A stretch of DNA of 64,000 nt from Lota lota (taxonomy: Eukaryota > Chordata > Actinopteri > Gadiformes > Lotidae), in assembly GCA_026745465.1 (NCBI GenBank), contig JACYXH010000271.1, positions 10,001 through 74,000 of the forward strand, given 5' to 3'. Below, one piece after another: positions 1 through 13,559 of this stretch. The notes under the pieces are model-generated. The model had not been told where the DNA came from. It ran no database searches and saw only the letters and a program-made list of their open reading frames with translations. Positions within the stretch are counted from its first letter, which is position 1, and every line of letters begins with the position of its first letter. The position numbers and the translations under genes were made by a program.

Positions 1-221
1 CTCTCTCTCTCTCTCTCTCCTGTCAGTGTGGCCCCCATCCCTTCGCCTCTATACATCCCCACTGGCTGGACGGCAATTACTGTCCACTTCCTCCGCAGCG
101 CTCGAACCCTGGGCTCATGGGTTGGGAGAGGGGTGGCGTGACCCCGGTAGTATCCAGAGGGGACACACACACACACACACATAGTAGCTGTCAGAACCCA
201 CACCCCATGTCTGTGGTCCCT

Positions 222-253
<32 letters not shown>

Positions 254-397
254 GTTTGGGGGGCCCCCCACAGGGCCCACACAGCTCCTTGTTGCTGCTA
301 ATCAGCGGCTTCTCGGTGTGTGATGGGACCGGCCGCGCTGTGAGGTGGTCGCAGGGCCCGCTCTCACCTCAGACAGGGGGGGGGGGGGGGGGGGGGG
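222..397. repeat. Two long poly-G runs
   Basis: An uninterrupted run of 31 G (222-252) is followed by a run of 22 G (376-397). They belong to a set of at least a dozen homopurine/homopyrimidine G or C runs spread over the window. Confidence 0.95.
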
Positions 398-654
398 ATG
401 CGGGCTGCACTGTTTGAAGTGCTCTGCAGGCGTGAGTTTGGGGCTGGAAAAGGGGGTGACGCGGTCCCGGGGAAAATGGGATGAATTAGCTTGTCGTTGC
501 AAATTTAGAAGAAGAAACGTAAAAGCAAAAAGGGGGAGGAAACAGCAAACGCTGTTAGAACCCCCAGGTCCTGTCAGGGTTGTAACACCAACAAGCTAAA
601 GCACTGGAAGGAAAGCCCGCTGGAGTCGATTTCTTAAGTACGGTCATTAGAGAC

Positions 655-692
655 GTGTGTGTGTGTGTGTGCGTGTGTGTGTGTGTATGTGT

Positions 693-730
<38 letters not shown>

Positions 731-840
731 ATGTGTGCGTGTGTGTGTGCATGTGTGTGTGTATGTGTGGGTGTGTATGTGTGTGTGTGTGTGTGTATGT
801 GCGTGTGTGTGCGTGTGTGTGTGCGCGTGTGTGTGTGTGT
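655..840. repeat. Compound TG microsatellite
   Basis: About 185 bp of TG dinucleotides interrupted by TA, CG and GGG variants. The interruptions suggest an old tract. Its cysteine/valine translations are spurious. Confidence 0.95.
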
Positions 841-1435
841 CAGGCTGGTTGACTTTGAAGCGTTATGGTCAAACTCTCGGACTACTCTCGTGATTCAGAC
901 ATTGTTGGAAAGATGGCTGACACAAGACTTATGCCTGATTGTTGTAGACTACATAATTGGTAGTTTACAAGCAACTATTAGACAAGGTAATTCAATTAAA
1001 GAACACTATTTGACTACGTTCATGTTATCGTATCGTTTTTCGATGTATATAACTGAACTTGATGATGATGGAGGACGGCGATGAATTAGTCGCAACTAAA
1101 GGCTTTGACTAATTCAACTTTAACCATCATTATCTCTCTGAGATGAACGATGAGCCTCACTGAAGTTAATACAAGATAGTAATCAAGAATTTAAGCATGA
1201 AACACTTTTCATGAACACAAGCACTGTTTGCTGTTCGCCTCTCCAGTCCTCCACCTCGTTCCCATCCATTTTGAATGGCGTGTAACCCTCTATCTATTGT
1301 ACTGGCAGAGGTTTCCCGAGATCTCTAGAGAGAGCTGGCGGTCTACGCACATCTCCCGCGTCCGTCGCCGCGGCGACGCTCCACGTTGGACTCTCCCACT
1401 GGAGCCACCCACTGGCATAATTTGTTTCCCAGTCA

Positions 1436-1626
1436 CCCCCCCCCCCCCCCCCCCCCCCCCCCCACCAGCGTGAATCGGGTGTTGACACTCTGATTTCATG
1501 CGCTCATGGGTGTTTGGCTGAGCCCACCAGTGCCCTCCTCCTCTCCACCCGGCCGCTTGACCACCACTAATACACCTGCTGCTTCCCCGCCCGGCGGGGG
1601 GGGGGGGGGTGGGGGGGGGGGGGGGG
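1436..1626. repeat. Poly-C run and poly-G run
   Basis: A 28-base C run (1436-1463) lies about 130 bp before a G run broken by a single T at 1610 (1596-1626). The two tracts are complementary and could in principle pair. Confidence 0.9.
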
Positions 1627-2161
1627 TATGCACGATGACTGATGATGCCTTTGCCGTCGGGCCCCTTCTGACACCTCTCGCGTTGCTCAAGGGCGGCTCT
1701 GTTTGAGGCACGCTTGCATCTCTCACCGGTGTGAACGAGCGGAAGCGGTTTTCAGTTCAGAAACCACAGGACAGACCTCTGCTGGGTGTGGTTGACACAC
1801 AGCGACCTCGTTCTCTCAGGGTGTGCCTCGTCGTCCTCCGCTCAAACTCTCTGCGCGTGAGCACGCCTTGTGGCACCCTGAGACGTTTGTCTTTCGGTCG
1901 TTTGCGATGAGTAGCCAGAGTGAGACGCAGACTTTTGGACAGCAGCCGTCAAACACTGCACCGTCAGAGAGCCCACCCTGTGTCCTGCGGCCCGAAACAC
2001 CACCCTTACAACATGTGTTTTGACCTTGTGGTTTTCTCAAAGCTACAAGGGAAGAGAGGCCGCCATGTTGGAAGCCATGTTTGACCATCGCTTCTCAAGA
2101 ATCGCCACGTTGGCAAGAGAAGGCCTCGTGCAAGTCAGACTGTTTTTATTTTTTATTGCAG

Positions 2162-2287
2162 GTGCAGCCGCTTGAAGTCGATGTTGACAGGCTGATTCCC
2201 AGCAGAATGTCAACAGCTCTGTCCAAAGCGCTACCAGCGAATGAGCTTGTATCCACAGCTTATTCAAAATGGGTTACAGCTAAATAA
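2162..2287 (+). other. Possible terminal exon of an unidentified plus-strand gene
   Basis: A T-rich stretch ending in a good acceptor (TTTTATTGCAG, AG at 2160-2161) precedes an open frame of about 41 codons. The frame stops at TAA (2285-2287), overlapping an AATAAA (2283-2288). The peptide begins VQPLEVDVDRLIPS and ends SKWVTAK; I do not recognise it. Acceptor, short open frame, stop and polyadenylation signal in that order fit a last coding exon, but no upstream partner exon was found and chance is a real alternative. Confidence 0.2.
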
Positions 2288-4979
2288 AACGTATCAATGT
2301 AAATAAACATGTGCTTTTAGAATGAATCTGGCAACATTTATTACATTTTGCATATATACACAAGATACACTCATAAACAAATAAGTCGTTTGTTCGCAGT
2401 AAAAGCCAGATAATGCCCAGCATGTTATAATTCGCTGGCTTCTCCTTCACAAACACCCAAACAATACACATTGTAAACAACACCATTGTGTTTTAAAGCT
2501 GTAATCTACTAGGGGTTAAATTGAGTTTATTGCAGAGTCCATTGCCTGCATACATTAAACAAACCATAAATAATATATGCTAATTACCGTGGGCATAAAC
2601 TTCAAAAAATTAATTTAATTAAACTACAACATTGTAATTGTGCATGTGCTCTATATTTCATCCACCACCTAAAAACACATCCTTTGTTGAGAGATCACAT
2701 AGGCCTATGAGAAACACATACAAATTATTGCCTTAAGTAATATGCATTGAAGTACAGGCTATTACCATGCCTCATATATCCAAAAATCTGGTATTGTTAC
2801 AAAATTGTTGTCATATTATAATGGTATTGTTTTGTCCGCAAAATAAAGTATCAATATTATTTTGAAACAATTTAAATGTTTCCCCAGTAAATGCTTGTAA
2901 TGGCAAAATTGATCCATTATTATGTAAATTAATTCTGCCATAATTATGACGTTTCCCGTCAAACTGTTGAACTCTTCACACCATGACTCTTGAGTGGAGT
3001 AGTCGGTGCCGAATGTCTGCATCCAGAAAATCTCATCAAAATAAAGTAGTATTTATTTAAAGCACTGAGCTATATGTTTACCCCGCGTTTAACTGCAACA
3101 AACAAATAAATGAATATTTATTTAAAGCACTAAGATGCACGTTTACCTCCGCGTTTACCAAAAATGTGTGTAAGGTGTTCAGAATATATAATGCTGTTTT
3201 ATCCGTATATCTTAAATCCGTGGGACATTAAGAACGAGATACACATTTAAATAATGAACCATTTGATTCACTTCCAAAGAGTGACATAATGTACAAAATG
3301 TGAGACCACATTAGTGTTATACATACAAATGCACAAGGGGGGGAAAAACTAACAATGTTGTACCAACAGTCCAGGGGGAGGGACGGATTTAAATTCCAAA
3401 AGGGTCTCGTTTCCTAGTTCCCAGTCAGCAATGTGTTTGTTAAAAAAAAAAAAATCACTCTTTTTGTCTCGTTGAAAAAAAAAGAAAAAAGAGGCTAAAT
3501 CTACATCGGTGGCCAAGTCTAGGTTTGCTATTCTTTGCACTTTCAATTGACGTGAATGGAGGAGAATGAAGTGGCCGGAGACGCTTTATTGATCTACTCG
3601 ATTGCATAAAACCACGGAATTAAATGTAGGCTGTTTGCTTAACGCCTGGGGAAGGCCTGTTGCGCTCCACGGTAGACAGGGGTGTGGATGAATGAGCCAT
3701 TTCATTAAGAAATATATGAAGTGAATTGAAACAAAATGTGATGTGTTCTTGATATTGCTGAAAGTCTTTTAAAAGAGCCCCTGAGATAAACAAAAAAAAG
3801 ACAAATAGAAAGTTGAACTAAGAACTAAGCAGAGAAATCGAAATCCTCACGAATTACTTTTATAGGCCAGGAATGGATGTTTTGCTTGTTTTAACGTTAC
3901 GCTCATTTTAATTGTGGTATTATTTAGCCCTGTATATAAATAATATAAAGTGTTGTTCGTTTATAAAGGCCTAGCCCTAGTGAATTAATTAAACGACGGG
4001 AAAAATAAAATACAACTGACGTGACAGTGAACATGTTGAAAAAAACGTGCAGAGGCTTATCATGATGTGTTTTTGATTATGGTTATGTGGATGATGCTAA
4101 TAATAACACTTATAAAAAAAGAATCATAATAATAATAACAATAATATATCGAAAACATTGTGATTATTTTGTTCAGTTTTAATGAGAAAATATTTTGATG
4201 ACCGGTTTTTAAATTCAATGCAGAGTTTGCACACTTTTCAAAAGCAAGCATGCTTGCAAAAAAATTAACATCAACAAAAACAAAACAACAGCAATACCAG
4301 CACAGACTTAGAAGGCATGCTTTATCTAAAAAGAAAAGTACATGTACAGCGTCAGATTCACATGGTCACCACAGATTTTAAATTAAACGCTTCGCTGGTC
4401 TTTTCTTTTCTTCAAAATATATATCTAAAACATTAAAACTAAAAGTGCATTTTACAACATTTCAATAACATAATTTGAAATATACACATCTTGTAGTTGA
4501 TAACCAATATTCTCAAATTTGAGAAATTTCTTAATTTCGTTGTCTTCTTTTTACAGGGAGTTCTACGCCTATTTGGTATCCTTACAATACACAACTTCCT
4601 GACAATACAGTGGCCATACGGAAACGATGACACGTTTGATGACTGACAATTACAAGAATCACCAGCACCTGCACTAAATGCCATTTTAAAACCCACACGT
4701 AATCCTTCAGCGGCTCCGCGTAAAACACCCATAGGCCTGCGTCACCATGAGCTAAAATATAACAAGTAAATAATTTATATATTGAAGAGCAATATTTAGC
4801 TGTGCGATTATGTGCTGGACTCCATGATAGCCAACATTTAAAGCGACACGTTCACTACAAATAGATCAATATGCAACCCAACTTCGCGCCCTGGTGGTAT
4901 TTTCCGACGCCATGAAAATAAACTTTGGATTTGATAAGGCCCTTAAGGGCCCCCGAGTTCGTAGCTCATCGCATGCTGG
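2288..4979. other. AT-rich intergenic DNA and foxb1 3' side
   Basis: This is AT-rich sequence with no credible exon. The part next to position 4979 must include the 3' untranslated region of foxb1, which is read right to left. I could not place a clear polyadenylation signal for it. Short A and T runs are present (3440-3490, 4090-4140). Confidence 0.5.
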
Positions 4980-5921
4980 TCAATGGACGGCCACCGACTG
5001 CATTGTTGAGGAGTTAGTTAAACTTTCGCTCGGGGTAGCGGGGCTGCTCTGGCTCGTCGCGGTCTGCGGGGACGTCGGGCTCAGAGACTGTGGAGAGTTT
5101 GATAGAAACGCAGGAATGTGCGGTGGCATCGTGGAAAATCCCGTCATGGAGGTCGGGGTGGGCTTGATTGGCACGGGGATGGCTGGCAAGGTCTGCCCGC
5201 CATGGCAGAGAGACTTGATGGGCATGCCATAGGCGCTGTAATCGCCACCTGCCATGGAAATTGGCGCCACCGTATCGATGACGCTGGTGTTGTACATGTG
5301 GGGCCAGGCGCTCGTCAGCTGGTTGTGGAGCGGGTACCCGGCGGACATCGACTGCATGGTGGAAAACGCAAGGCTTCCCGGCACCTTGTACTCTCTGGCG
5401 ATAATGTTCTCGATGGCGAAGGGGTGCTTAAAAGTGGACGACTGGGACACTCCGAGATTGTAACTGGACATCTGCGGCAGGTGTGTGCCAGTGGCGGCCA
5501 GCGCGCTGAGTCGGAGCTTGGCTTGCTGCTGGAGGTAATGGGCCGCCTCCGATTGCTTACTCTGGGCCAAACGCTCGGCTGCCATTAACACCTTGAAGCG
5601 TTTGCGACGTCTCAAGAAACTTCCATTCTCAAACATGTCACCGCAACTGGGATGTAGTGCCCAAAAGCTACCCTTACCTGGTTGATCAGGGCGCCGTGGT
5701 ATTTTGATAAAACAGTCGTTGAATGACAAGTTGTGTCGCAAGGAGTTTTGCCAGCGCTGGGTGTTTTCTCTGTAATAGGGGAATCGGTCCATGATGAACT
5801 TGTAAATTTCACTCAGCGGCAGCATCTTTTCGGGGCAACTCTGGATGGCCATGGCCGTGAGAGATATGTAGGAATACGGCGGTTTCTGGTCGCTGTACGT
5901 GTTTCTTCCTGGGCGAGGCAT
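4980..5921 (-). CDS. foxb1: Forkhead box B1 transcription factor
   Basis: This is a nuclear DNA-binding regulator of the FoxB class. In vertebrates the family acts in midbrain, hypothalamus, spinal cord and somite development. The frame is a single uninterrupted exon of 313 codons, close to the roughly 300-325 residues usual for FoxB1. It starts [20 protein letters not shown], the typical FoxB start. The forkhead domain spans about residues 13-109, with recognition helix [19 protein letters not shown] at 53-71 and a basic wing LRRRKRFK at 103-110. A Groucho-type eh1-like motif, FAIENIIA, lies at 168-175. The C-terminus is Ser/Thr/Pro-rich, as in the family. Fish carry two FoxB1 paralogs (a and b), and I cannot tell which this is. 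The long gene-poor interval upstream is typical of developmental regulators and probably holds its enhancers (inference). Confidence 0.96.
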   Translation of the reverse strand: MPRPGRNTYSDQKPPYSYISLTAMAIQSCPEKMLPLSEIYKFIMDRFPYYRENTQRWQNSLRHNLSFNDCFIKIPRRPDQPGKGSFWALHPSCGDMFENGSFLRRRKRFKVLMAAERLAQSKQSEAAHYLQQQAKLRLSALAATGTHLPQMSSYNLGVSQSSTFKHPFAIENIIAREYKVPGSLAFSTMQSMSAGYPLHNQLTSAWPHMYNTSVIDTVAPISMAGGDYSAYGMPIKSLCHGGQTLPAIPVPIKPTPTSMTGFSTMPPHIPAFLSNSPQSLSPTSPQTATSQSSPATPSESLTNSSTMQSVAVH

Positions 5922-7463
5922 CCTTCAAAAGTAAAACCGTTAATTCCTCAGCGAAAAGCTTGCAAATCTTGGACGAGGACCCCAAAAAGATGCGCAGAAA
6001 CAAGCCGTTAAGCGATGCTACAGTCTAGGATGTAAGCCAACACGGGCTCAGAGGGTCCGCACGGTGAACATTGATGTACCAAAGTAGTTGGGATGGAGGC
6101 GCAGGCGCTGCAAATGTTCCTGGGTAGAGTGCAAGTGAGAAGTGTCCCGTTAGCGGATCAGAATGGGCGTCATCCGGCGTGCGCGGTCAGACAAGCTATG
6201 CGGACGCTTCCATGTTCCTTCCGAGCATCTGATAGTTCCATGTAGTGTCACGAGCAGAAAAGACCCCTGTAGAGGCGCCCCATTAATGTGCCACCTCTTC
6301 GCTATCACATGACAATCGCTCTGGGAGGAGGGGTTTCGGAGAAAGGAATAATCTGGTTTCATTTACAGCTATTTACATGGACACCTTGGGCCAATAGAAA
6401 TCATTTCCATCTGAAGACAGGGAAAGGGGTTTCAAAGGCCCGGCTGCCGGAATCGCACTGCGTTGGCACTTAGTGTGAAGGTATGCGCTCGTGTACTTCT
6501 TCATATAGGCATTATTACAGGGTGTTTGTGTTGCAATTCACATTCAAAACTGAATACGAAATTAGAGATTTGTCATGGTTATAATGTGACACATCCTACT
6601 GCAAATTATTACACTCATATTACGCATTTTGTAAAGTAAGAAACGGTAAATAAAAGTAATACATTTGCCTTGGAGAAACATATTTATATTTTATGCATCC
6701 AGGGTGCAATTATTGATTTACAATACAACTATGTATATAGGCTATGTCTTTTTTCTCTCTCTTTGTTTCCACTCCAATTCTGTGTACATAATGGAGAGTG
6801 GACGTAAAAGCCCCCCCATAATTAGCGACGGACAGAGAGGGAGATGTTGTTATAATCGCCTCTCTGCCTCGAGTTGGACACCACTATATGAAACCATCCC
6901 CACAATGCTGTCCGAACTGAAACCTCACGAGGCTCTCGACTATTCGTCTTTTGTGGGCCTATGTGTGTAAAGAAGGTTGAAACCTACTTCAGAAATGCAA
7001 ATAAACCCTTTAGAGCAGTGCGGTGAAAACGGTATAAAATATCCATAAGTCAATTATATGAATACGAGAACCCAAATGGAACCTATTTTGAGCCCACCGA
7101 GGACCACCTTCCGCACGGAGGGTTAACAATACCAGGGACCACACGCACGGCGATCTCCTCATAATTTATGCTAATTCCCCCTACATAAATCTCCAGTAAA
7201 CCCCGTTACCAGTCTGGCAGATAGAGAAAATAATCGCAAAGTGTGTTTTCTACCTTTGCCTATTTCCAATCAGAAAGCAGCGATTAGACGACAGAGGGGA
7301 CTGTAAAGGAAAACTAAAATCGTAGGACTCAACACACAAACAACTAATTGATTCCAGCATTTTAAAACAAGCAGGCCTACCTATTAGGCCTATACATTAG
7401 GGGTTGGTTAAAAAAAACGTGAATAGATGCATATTGACACGCGCGCATGCATGCATGCACGCG
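5922..7463. promoter_or_regulatory. foxb1 upstream region
   Basis: This is the 5' flank of foxb1, which is read leftwards from 5921, so the promoter and 5' leader must lie here. A CCAAT pentamer occurs at 6391-6395. The DNA from about 6000 to 6480 has a higher GC share than the AT-rich DNA beyond. I did not find a convincing TATA box or start site, and no coding exon is visible. Confidence 0.4.
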
Positions 7464-7482
7464 CGCGCACACACACACACAC

Positions 7483-7542
<60 letters not shown>
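7464..7542. repeat. CA microsatellite with CG-rich edge
   Basis: A long CA tract is preceded by alternating purine-pyrimidine sequence rich in CG and CATG (7440-7470). The whole block alternates strictly, so it is a candidate for left-handed DNA. Confidence 0.95.
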
Positions 7543-7545
<3 letters not shown>

Positions 7546-8174
7546 TATACGCGTCACAGCCTGTGTTGACGTGTGTTTTTCCAAAAAAAAAATGTTAATC
7601 GCATTGATCCCTGACAATAAAAAGACATGTAGGTCTATAAAAAATATTAATTATGTATTTGAGGTCCTTGAAAACATACATAGGCCTACCATTGGCTAAT
7701 ATTGATAATGCATGTGAAGCAAATAATTATTTAACCACTTGGTATATTTTCTATACAAAACCTGAACGTGATACATATGTCGCATGTCCCAATCCTACAA
7801 GAACTGGCAATAATCCCTAGGCCTATGCACGCACTTTTTTTTAAATAAATTTTTTTATGCGCAGTTGGCAATCAAATAGGCCATATGTGTTTTGCAAGTT
7901 AACCGTTAACCAAGCCTCTGAGGCGCATCTTTGCGCCTCGGAGTTGCGGGATATTGTTGCAGCCATTGTCCCCGCCGAATGCAAACACTGAAAATACCAC
8001 CATGACTCTGAATTTGAATAAGGGCTTCGAGTTTCTCCTAAACTCCCGAGTTCAAGCAGTATATCAACTATGCGCTATATTTGGTCATTTGTGTGAGGCG
8101 AACAATGGCTGGGATAAGCCAAATTGCATTGCACTTGTGAACTGAACCTCAGTCTGAAGTGTCTTTTATAGCGT

Positions 8175-8205
<31 letters not shown>

Positions 8206-10335
8206 GGGGGGGGGGGCCAAGAACAATTTTGTGAGTCTAAAAAGAAGAGAAAACAAAAGCACTTTCTGAAGCATCTTAAAGTAGAGTAGTGAGGCGTGAC
8301 ATTCCCAGGGTGAGCGCGCACAAAGGCTGGGGTCACCGGGATGAAGAAGAGAATCAAACAGCCACTTTCACACGTCTGCCCTCCGCCGCTGCAGCCAGCC
8401 ACAACGGGAAACAAATGTGGTTCAAAGAGGATCGATTCCATTCCTTCTAAAGCAGCAAATGATAGCCAAACAATATTGTCACACTGAATCAACTTGAGTT
8501 ATGCTGCCACCCAGACCCGCAAAGGAATAAAACACGTCTCAGGGAAGATGATTGATTGAAATGTATAGTCGAGTGCGTGCAATACAATATGTAGAAGAGC
8601 AGCACCCAATTTCAGAATGCGCATGGGTGCTGGATACAATGAAAAATTAATTATTCAACAGAGGTTAAAGCTACAATATTATTCTTGGATTCATTTTACA
8701 ATCATTTCCAACGGCTTTAGATTTTTACCATAGGTAACTATAAGGCCATTTTGTTTAAAGGGCACCGATGGCATTTCCTTTCCTTTATTTATTAATTTTC
8801 TTGACGCGTCCACACCTGCTGTCCGGTGATCCAAGTAGGCTATTTAGCAAGCGCTTCGTTTACGATATAAACTCTCGAAAAGATATGGTAAGCCATGCGC
8901 TGCTGTCTATACCAACAAGCCTGTGCATTTCTAATGAAGTCCATGGTGATTTTACCCCCTGGAGATGTTTTACGGTGCAATTAAGGGCGGTCTGATGATA
9001 AGGTATGAATATTCAGAAGGATTGACAATTAATTAGGAGATAGAGGACTCTCCTAAGAACCTCCTCAATTGCTGGCACATTTAGCATATAAGGGGGGAAA
9101 TCACACTACTTAAAGGCCGACTTCACATATTGCCCTATAGAATTTGAATTATTGACCACAAAATGACTCAATTTTTTTTTTATAAATATGTATTTCTGAC
9201 ACAGAAAAGGGAAGCCGCAACCGATTTCAATTTTTTCACGATATACATAATTTTCTATTGTTGTGCTTCTATTTGTATTTCCAAATAGTATGCCCATTGT
9301 CCACGAACGCGACTCATTAGTCACTTCCCAATGACATCAAAGGGAGCACCTGAAAGTGCACCTCGGGGCTTTTAGAACATATGCTTGGATTAGGCTTAAT
9401 GATGTAATTACATAAATTAGCCATTCATTACACGCACATCATCTGTAACAGATATCTAAATTTTGCCTAGGATAAGATAAGATCTAAACTAACTAACAGC
9501 TCTAATTAAATAAATCAATTAAATGAAATTACATTAAATTAAATTACATTAATTGTAATCATTTCATTCCATTTCAAATCACCAACACATTTTGAGCACT
9601 GGTATTTGTTCCCCATAACGTCCTGTTTTAAAGGCGTGAGAGGTAATTCCCAGCTATAACCATTAGGTGGGGACAGGCCCCAAACCAAAAGTCTTTATCG
9701 TTTTTTAAGCAATGACATTGTTGAATATATAGGATCATATTCTTCATCTGAGATGGTAAAGAATTCTGCTATACATCATTTTTTCCACATGTGACTAATA
9801 TGACATGATCATTCAGATAGGCTCTTAAACTGTACCTTGTTTAAAACATGCCCCCAACCAATTACATTACGGCCTAATTGGACTATTTTAATCTCATTAT
9901 AACATAGCGTTATTTACCAAACGTGTCCTTATAATTATAACCATTTCCGTCCAAATAATGCGAAGCGGTCACAGTCGCATTATTTGAGCCGACGGGTTCA
10001 GAATCTGTAAAGTGTGAAGTAAAGTAAAAAGCACACATCACAAAGATACGATGAAGATATGAAAACGCGAGCAATCCCCACCGGCACACGTTAGCATGAC
10101 GTGTGTCGCCCAGCTCCACCCTTACTTTGTGTTCCAGATTACAGTACCAGGGACAGCTCCCCCACCGCCCCACAAGTGTGGCCCATACCGCGGCGTTTTG
10201 CGCGCGTCTCCAAGGCGAGAGGGGCCTGGTTCTCAGCTCATTGACTCCATATGGCGGGCAGCAGATGAAGCGATGACAGCACTACCGCAGGTCCGTGTTT
10301 GTGCTTCCAACTGCAACCGCAGACAGAGGCCTCTG

Positions 10336-10336
<1 letters not shown>
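7543..10336. other. Gene-poor intergenic DNA
   Basis: AT-rich sequence with no supportable exon. It includes a TG run joined to a 28-base G run (8173-8216). Homeobox-type TAATTA cores are frequent. Some of it may be regulatory, but the sequence alone does not show it. Confidence 0.5.
8173..8216. repeat. TG run fused to a poly-G run
   Basis: Eight TG units run directly into 28 uninterrupted G (8189-8216). Confidence 0.95.
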
Positions 10337-10368
<32 letters not shown>

Positions 10369-10408
10369 ACCACCACCACCACCACCACCACCACCACCAC
10401 CACCACCC
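10337..10408. repeat. Poly-C run passing into an ACC repeat
   Basis: Thirty-two C (10337-10368) continue directly as about 13 ACC triplets. The junction suggests that one repeat grew from the edge of the other. Confidence 0.95.
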
Positions 10409-13400
10409 GCATAACTCACCGAAGACAAGGCACCCCTGGCTCCTTCTCCTTAGCCTCCATGACAGATGACTTCACACACACACACACACACGCACATGCA
10501 TGCGCAAGCGCACGCACACACACACACACGGGTGTGGCGCTCCTGAGGTCACGCCTGCTGAGAAAGAAATGCATGGAGATGCATCAAAATTCACACACAT
10601 CTGCCGACACAAATCACGTGCTTCAAGAAAATGTAAATGGGTAATAAATGATGAGGAAGAAAGGGGACACAGATATGTCTATCTCTGGATTAATATTGAT
10701 GTGGATGCCGGATGCCTCTTGGCATGTATTGATAGACCTATTTGATATGATCCGTAGAATAAATGAATGCATGAATGATATATACACTATAACACGGCAC
10801 ATTATTTAAAGCATAGGTTTGGATTTCCAGCAGGTACACAGGGCTGGGTAGCCGCTGCAGTGAGGGTTTTTCTGGGGCTTTGTTTTGTGTTGTGTTAGTT
10901 TATTATGGTGCACTATGAGTCTTGTAGCCTGTATTCATTCTGTGATTCATACAGACCAAACTACATCCAAGAAAAGGCCATAAAAGGCAGTAAGCATATA
11001 GACCAGCACACTATTCCATACACTAAACCTGTTTGGAAACAAGGACCGCAACTCTTTAATTGAACTAAATGGATGTCCGCTTTTTAATTACATTTTATAT
11101 CCTAAGTGACTCTTTTTTTTTTTTTTGTACATTCATCCACAGTAGCAGCAGCATTGTTCGTGTCCTGCAGGGCATCTGTCTGTTGTTCTGGACGAGGAGG
11201 TGCAGTCCTCAGTGGCTGGTGCTGCTGGCCGACCTTGGCAGTACAAACGCAACACACTTCCCCACCTGGGACCCGACGAGGGGGGCCTTTAGTTCACTGT
11301 TTTCTCGGAATATCTGTCTTAGTATCTGGGGAAACGGCTGGTCTCCAAGGACGCAGCAACACATCCGAAAGATCTAAACAATTTGAAGCACAACAACAAT
11401 GCTAGGTGTTTGCTCTCCGCTCACAAGCACAAAAACACAGGTAGACGTCTACGGCGTCGCTACAGGATATGTAGCAAGAAAGGAAAAGTTGGACTTTTAC
11501 TGAACTGAGACCAAACTTTAGATTAAATCTGTCTTTGACCGACAAGGCGAAAAGAAAGTCCTTCTGGCATCGTACAAAAGATGGATTAAATGCAGACTAC
11601 ATTTCGCAAAGAAACAATATATATTTGCATTTACAAGACAATTCCGCAACACTAATAGATGTCCTGGTTCTCTGTTGGTCGCTCAAATAGTACCGAGCAA
11701 TAAAACAAATGACCACCCGCAACCTTTATTGAAATACCTTTAAGTGGGTCGTGATTTACGCCGCTTGTAAAATTTACATTTTGAGCGCCCCATGCGCATA
11801 AACAAACCTCCCAATAAATCAAAAAAGGGCTTGGGTAAGACGTGTTTGCAACGCTCCCCTCGCCGCTGACCGTGGCCGTGGTGGCTGAGGGCTAATATGC
11901 ATGGCATCATTCCCGGCACTGATTCATTTGCTCAATAATAACACAGGGGAGCATGGCAGTGGGGCCCGGGTTAGAGGAGAGGAGAACACACAGGTCCCCC
12001 TAATCCACGTCTAATCAAAGGCCACGGCAGACAGCCCCTCGGAGAGGTTTTATCGTATTAATTAAGGCGGCGAGAGAGACTCGAATACTTGTCCGCTTAG
12101 GCAGAAAGGAGCAGGGGATGTGTGCGTTATTGTTGTGTGGACTGGAGCACAGTGTTGACTTGGTGGTGTAGCGATGTTCCACACGGCGCGTGAGAGAGAC
12201 CCTGCGCCCTGTGTGAGGATTGGGTCGCCATGATGGGGGACCTTTGGCTGCATCATGGCTCACGTCCAGGAGATGTGTTTATTTGGGACTGAACCTTTGA
12301 GAGTATTCACTCTTAATTGGTGTTGTTGACTCTGAAATGATCAGGAACTGATACTTCATTTGTGGCGTAGTAATAATAATATGCAACGTAATGAAACTGA
12401 AGGAAATCTTCTTCCATCAGACAAATATAATAGAGGCAAGAAGTAATTCTAATGCAACCATGACAAAGAGCAAGTGTGATTTGTATGAAATGTCAAGTAC
12501 AACCGAATATCAAAACAGAATTGGCTTGAGCCGCTGCAATCATAGACACAGAAATTCATCAAATAAGGAAATGTTAAACAACCTCTCAAGGGCAAAAGCT
12601 ATTACAAGCCCAAATAATTAAATGTCAATGATTTGTTGTCTTGGCAACTAAGATAGAAATATGCACAGGTATGGTAAACCTTGATCCAACTCACATTGGT
12701 ATATCATTGAAATTACACCCTGCAGCTAACTGAAACTCAGAATTGGAAGAATTAGAAGTTCACTTATGGCAGTTATAAAGGTTCATTATGGTTCGATTAT
12801 TCAGATCACGTGTAGAATTGGTTCCCGCTGTCAAAATACACAATTGGTGTCATTTTTTTGGTACTACCTTTGACGCATTCCATTATATTTAATGCAGAGC
12901 ACAACACATCTATCATCTAGCCATTTTCAATTCCGGCCAATGCAGGGGTAACAGGGGGCCAGGATCAGTGACCATGTCCACAGTATATGGATGCCATCGG
13001 GTTCTTAGCGATGGGCCACCTTCAAGGTAGCTGCTCAGCCTCTGCTTCAGCTATGAGGTCTCCTGGGGATTCTTGGAACCTGGCCTTGAACATGTTTTGG
13101 GGGTACAGCATGCGTGTCTGTAGGACTGCTCTAAGAAAGCTCCTATGAGATCGGTGCTGGTGGATCTGAGGGAATCTGGTGTGGTGAGATTTGCCAGTGA
13201 TGCTTGATTTGCCGTACGCATTTTATATTTAGTTACAGTTAGTTAGTTAACGGCCTTTCATTTGCATAATAATTGAAACATTTTGTTAGTGTACATTATT
13301 TGGACACAAACAGACCAATATCCTATGATAAAGCCCTTATACTTTTTATGAATATACCGTAATTGACAGAATTAGCATGCTTTAGCATAAAACATGAGTC

Positions 13401-13559
13401 AATAATCCAATAATTACAAAAATAACATTTTGACAAGCCTGGGACACTTTCTTTACATGGCGTGTTTTTCATTTCACCTTTAATTAAATAGCTGGAAATC
13501 CATTCCAGTCTGCAATGTGCCTGAGTTAAAACTGTTTTCAATCATTATTGTGATAACTG
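10409..13559. other. Gene-poor intergenic DNA
   Basis: No exon is supported. A short CA-rich patch lies at 10470-10530. The block 11750-12060 has mixed composition with Hox/Cdx-like (TTTACGCCGC, CAATAAAT) and TCF-like (AATCAAAGG) motifs; it could be regulatory, but this is weak. Confidence 0.45.

Larger units (their letters stand above)
1..2161. other. Repeat-rich left flank without a recognisable gene
   Basis: The stretch opens with a CT run (1-19). It then carries two G runs (222-252 and 376-397), a long imperfect TG tract (655-840), a C run (1436-1463) and a broken G run (1596-1626). Open frames here are either low-complexity translations of these tracts or short and featureless. I see no splice-bounded exon or known domain. 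Confidence 0.6.

Noticed and set aside
5118-5588. 156-codon frame antisense to foxb1
   Set aside because: A shadow of the GC-rich foxb1 coding sequence with no recognisable domain.
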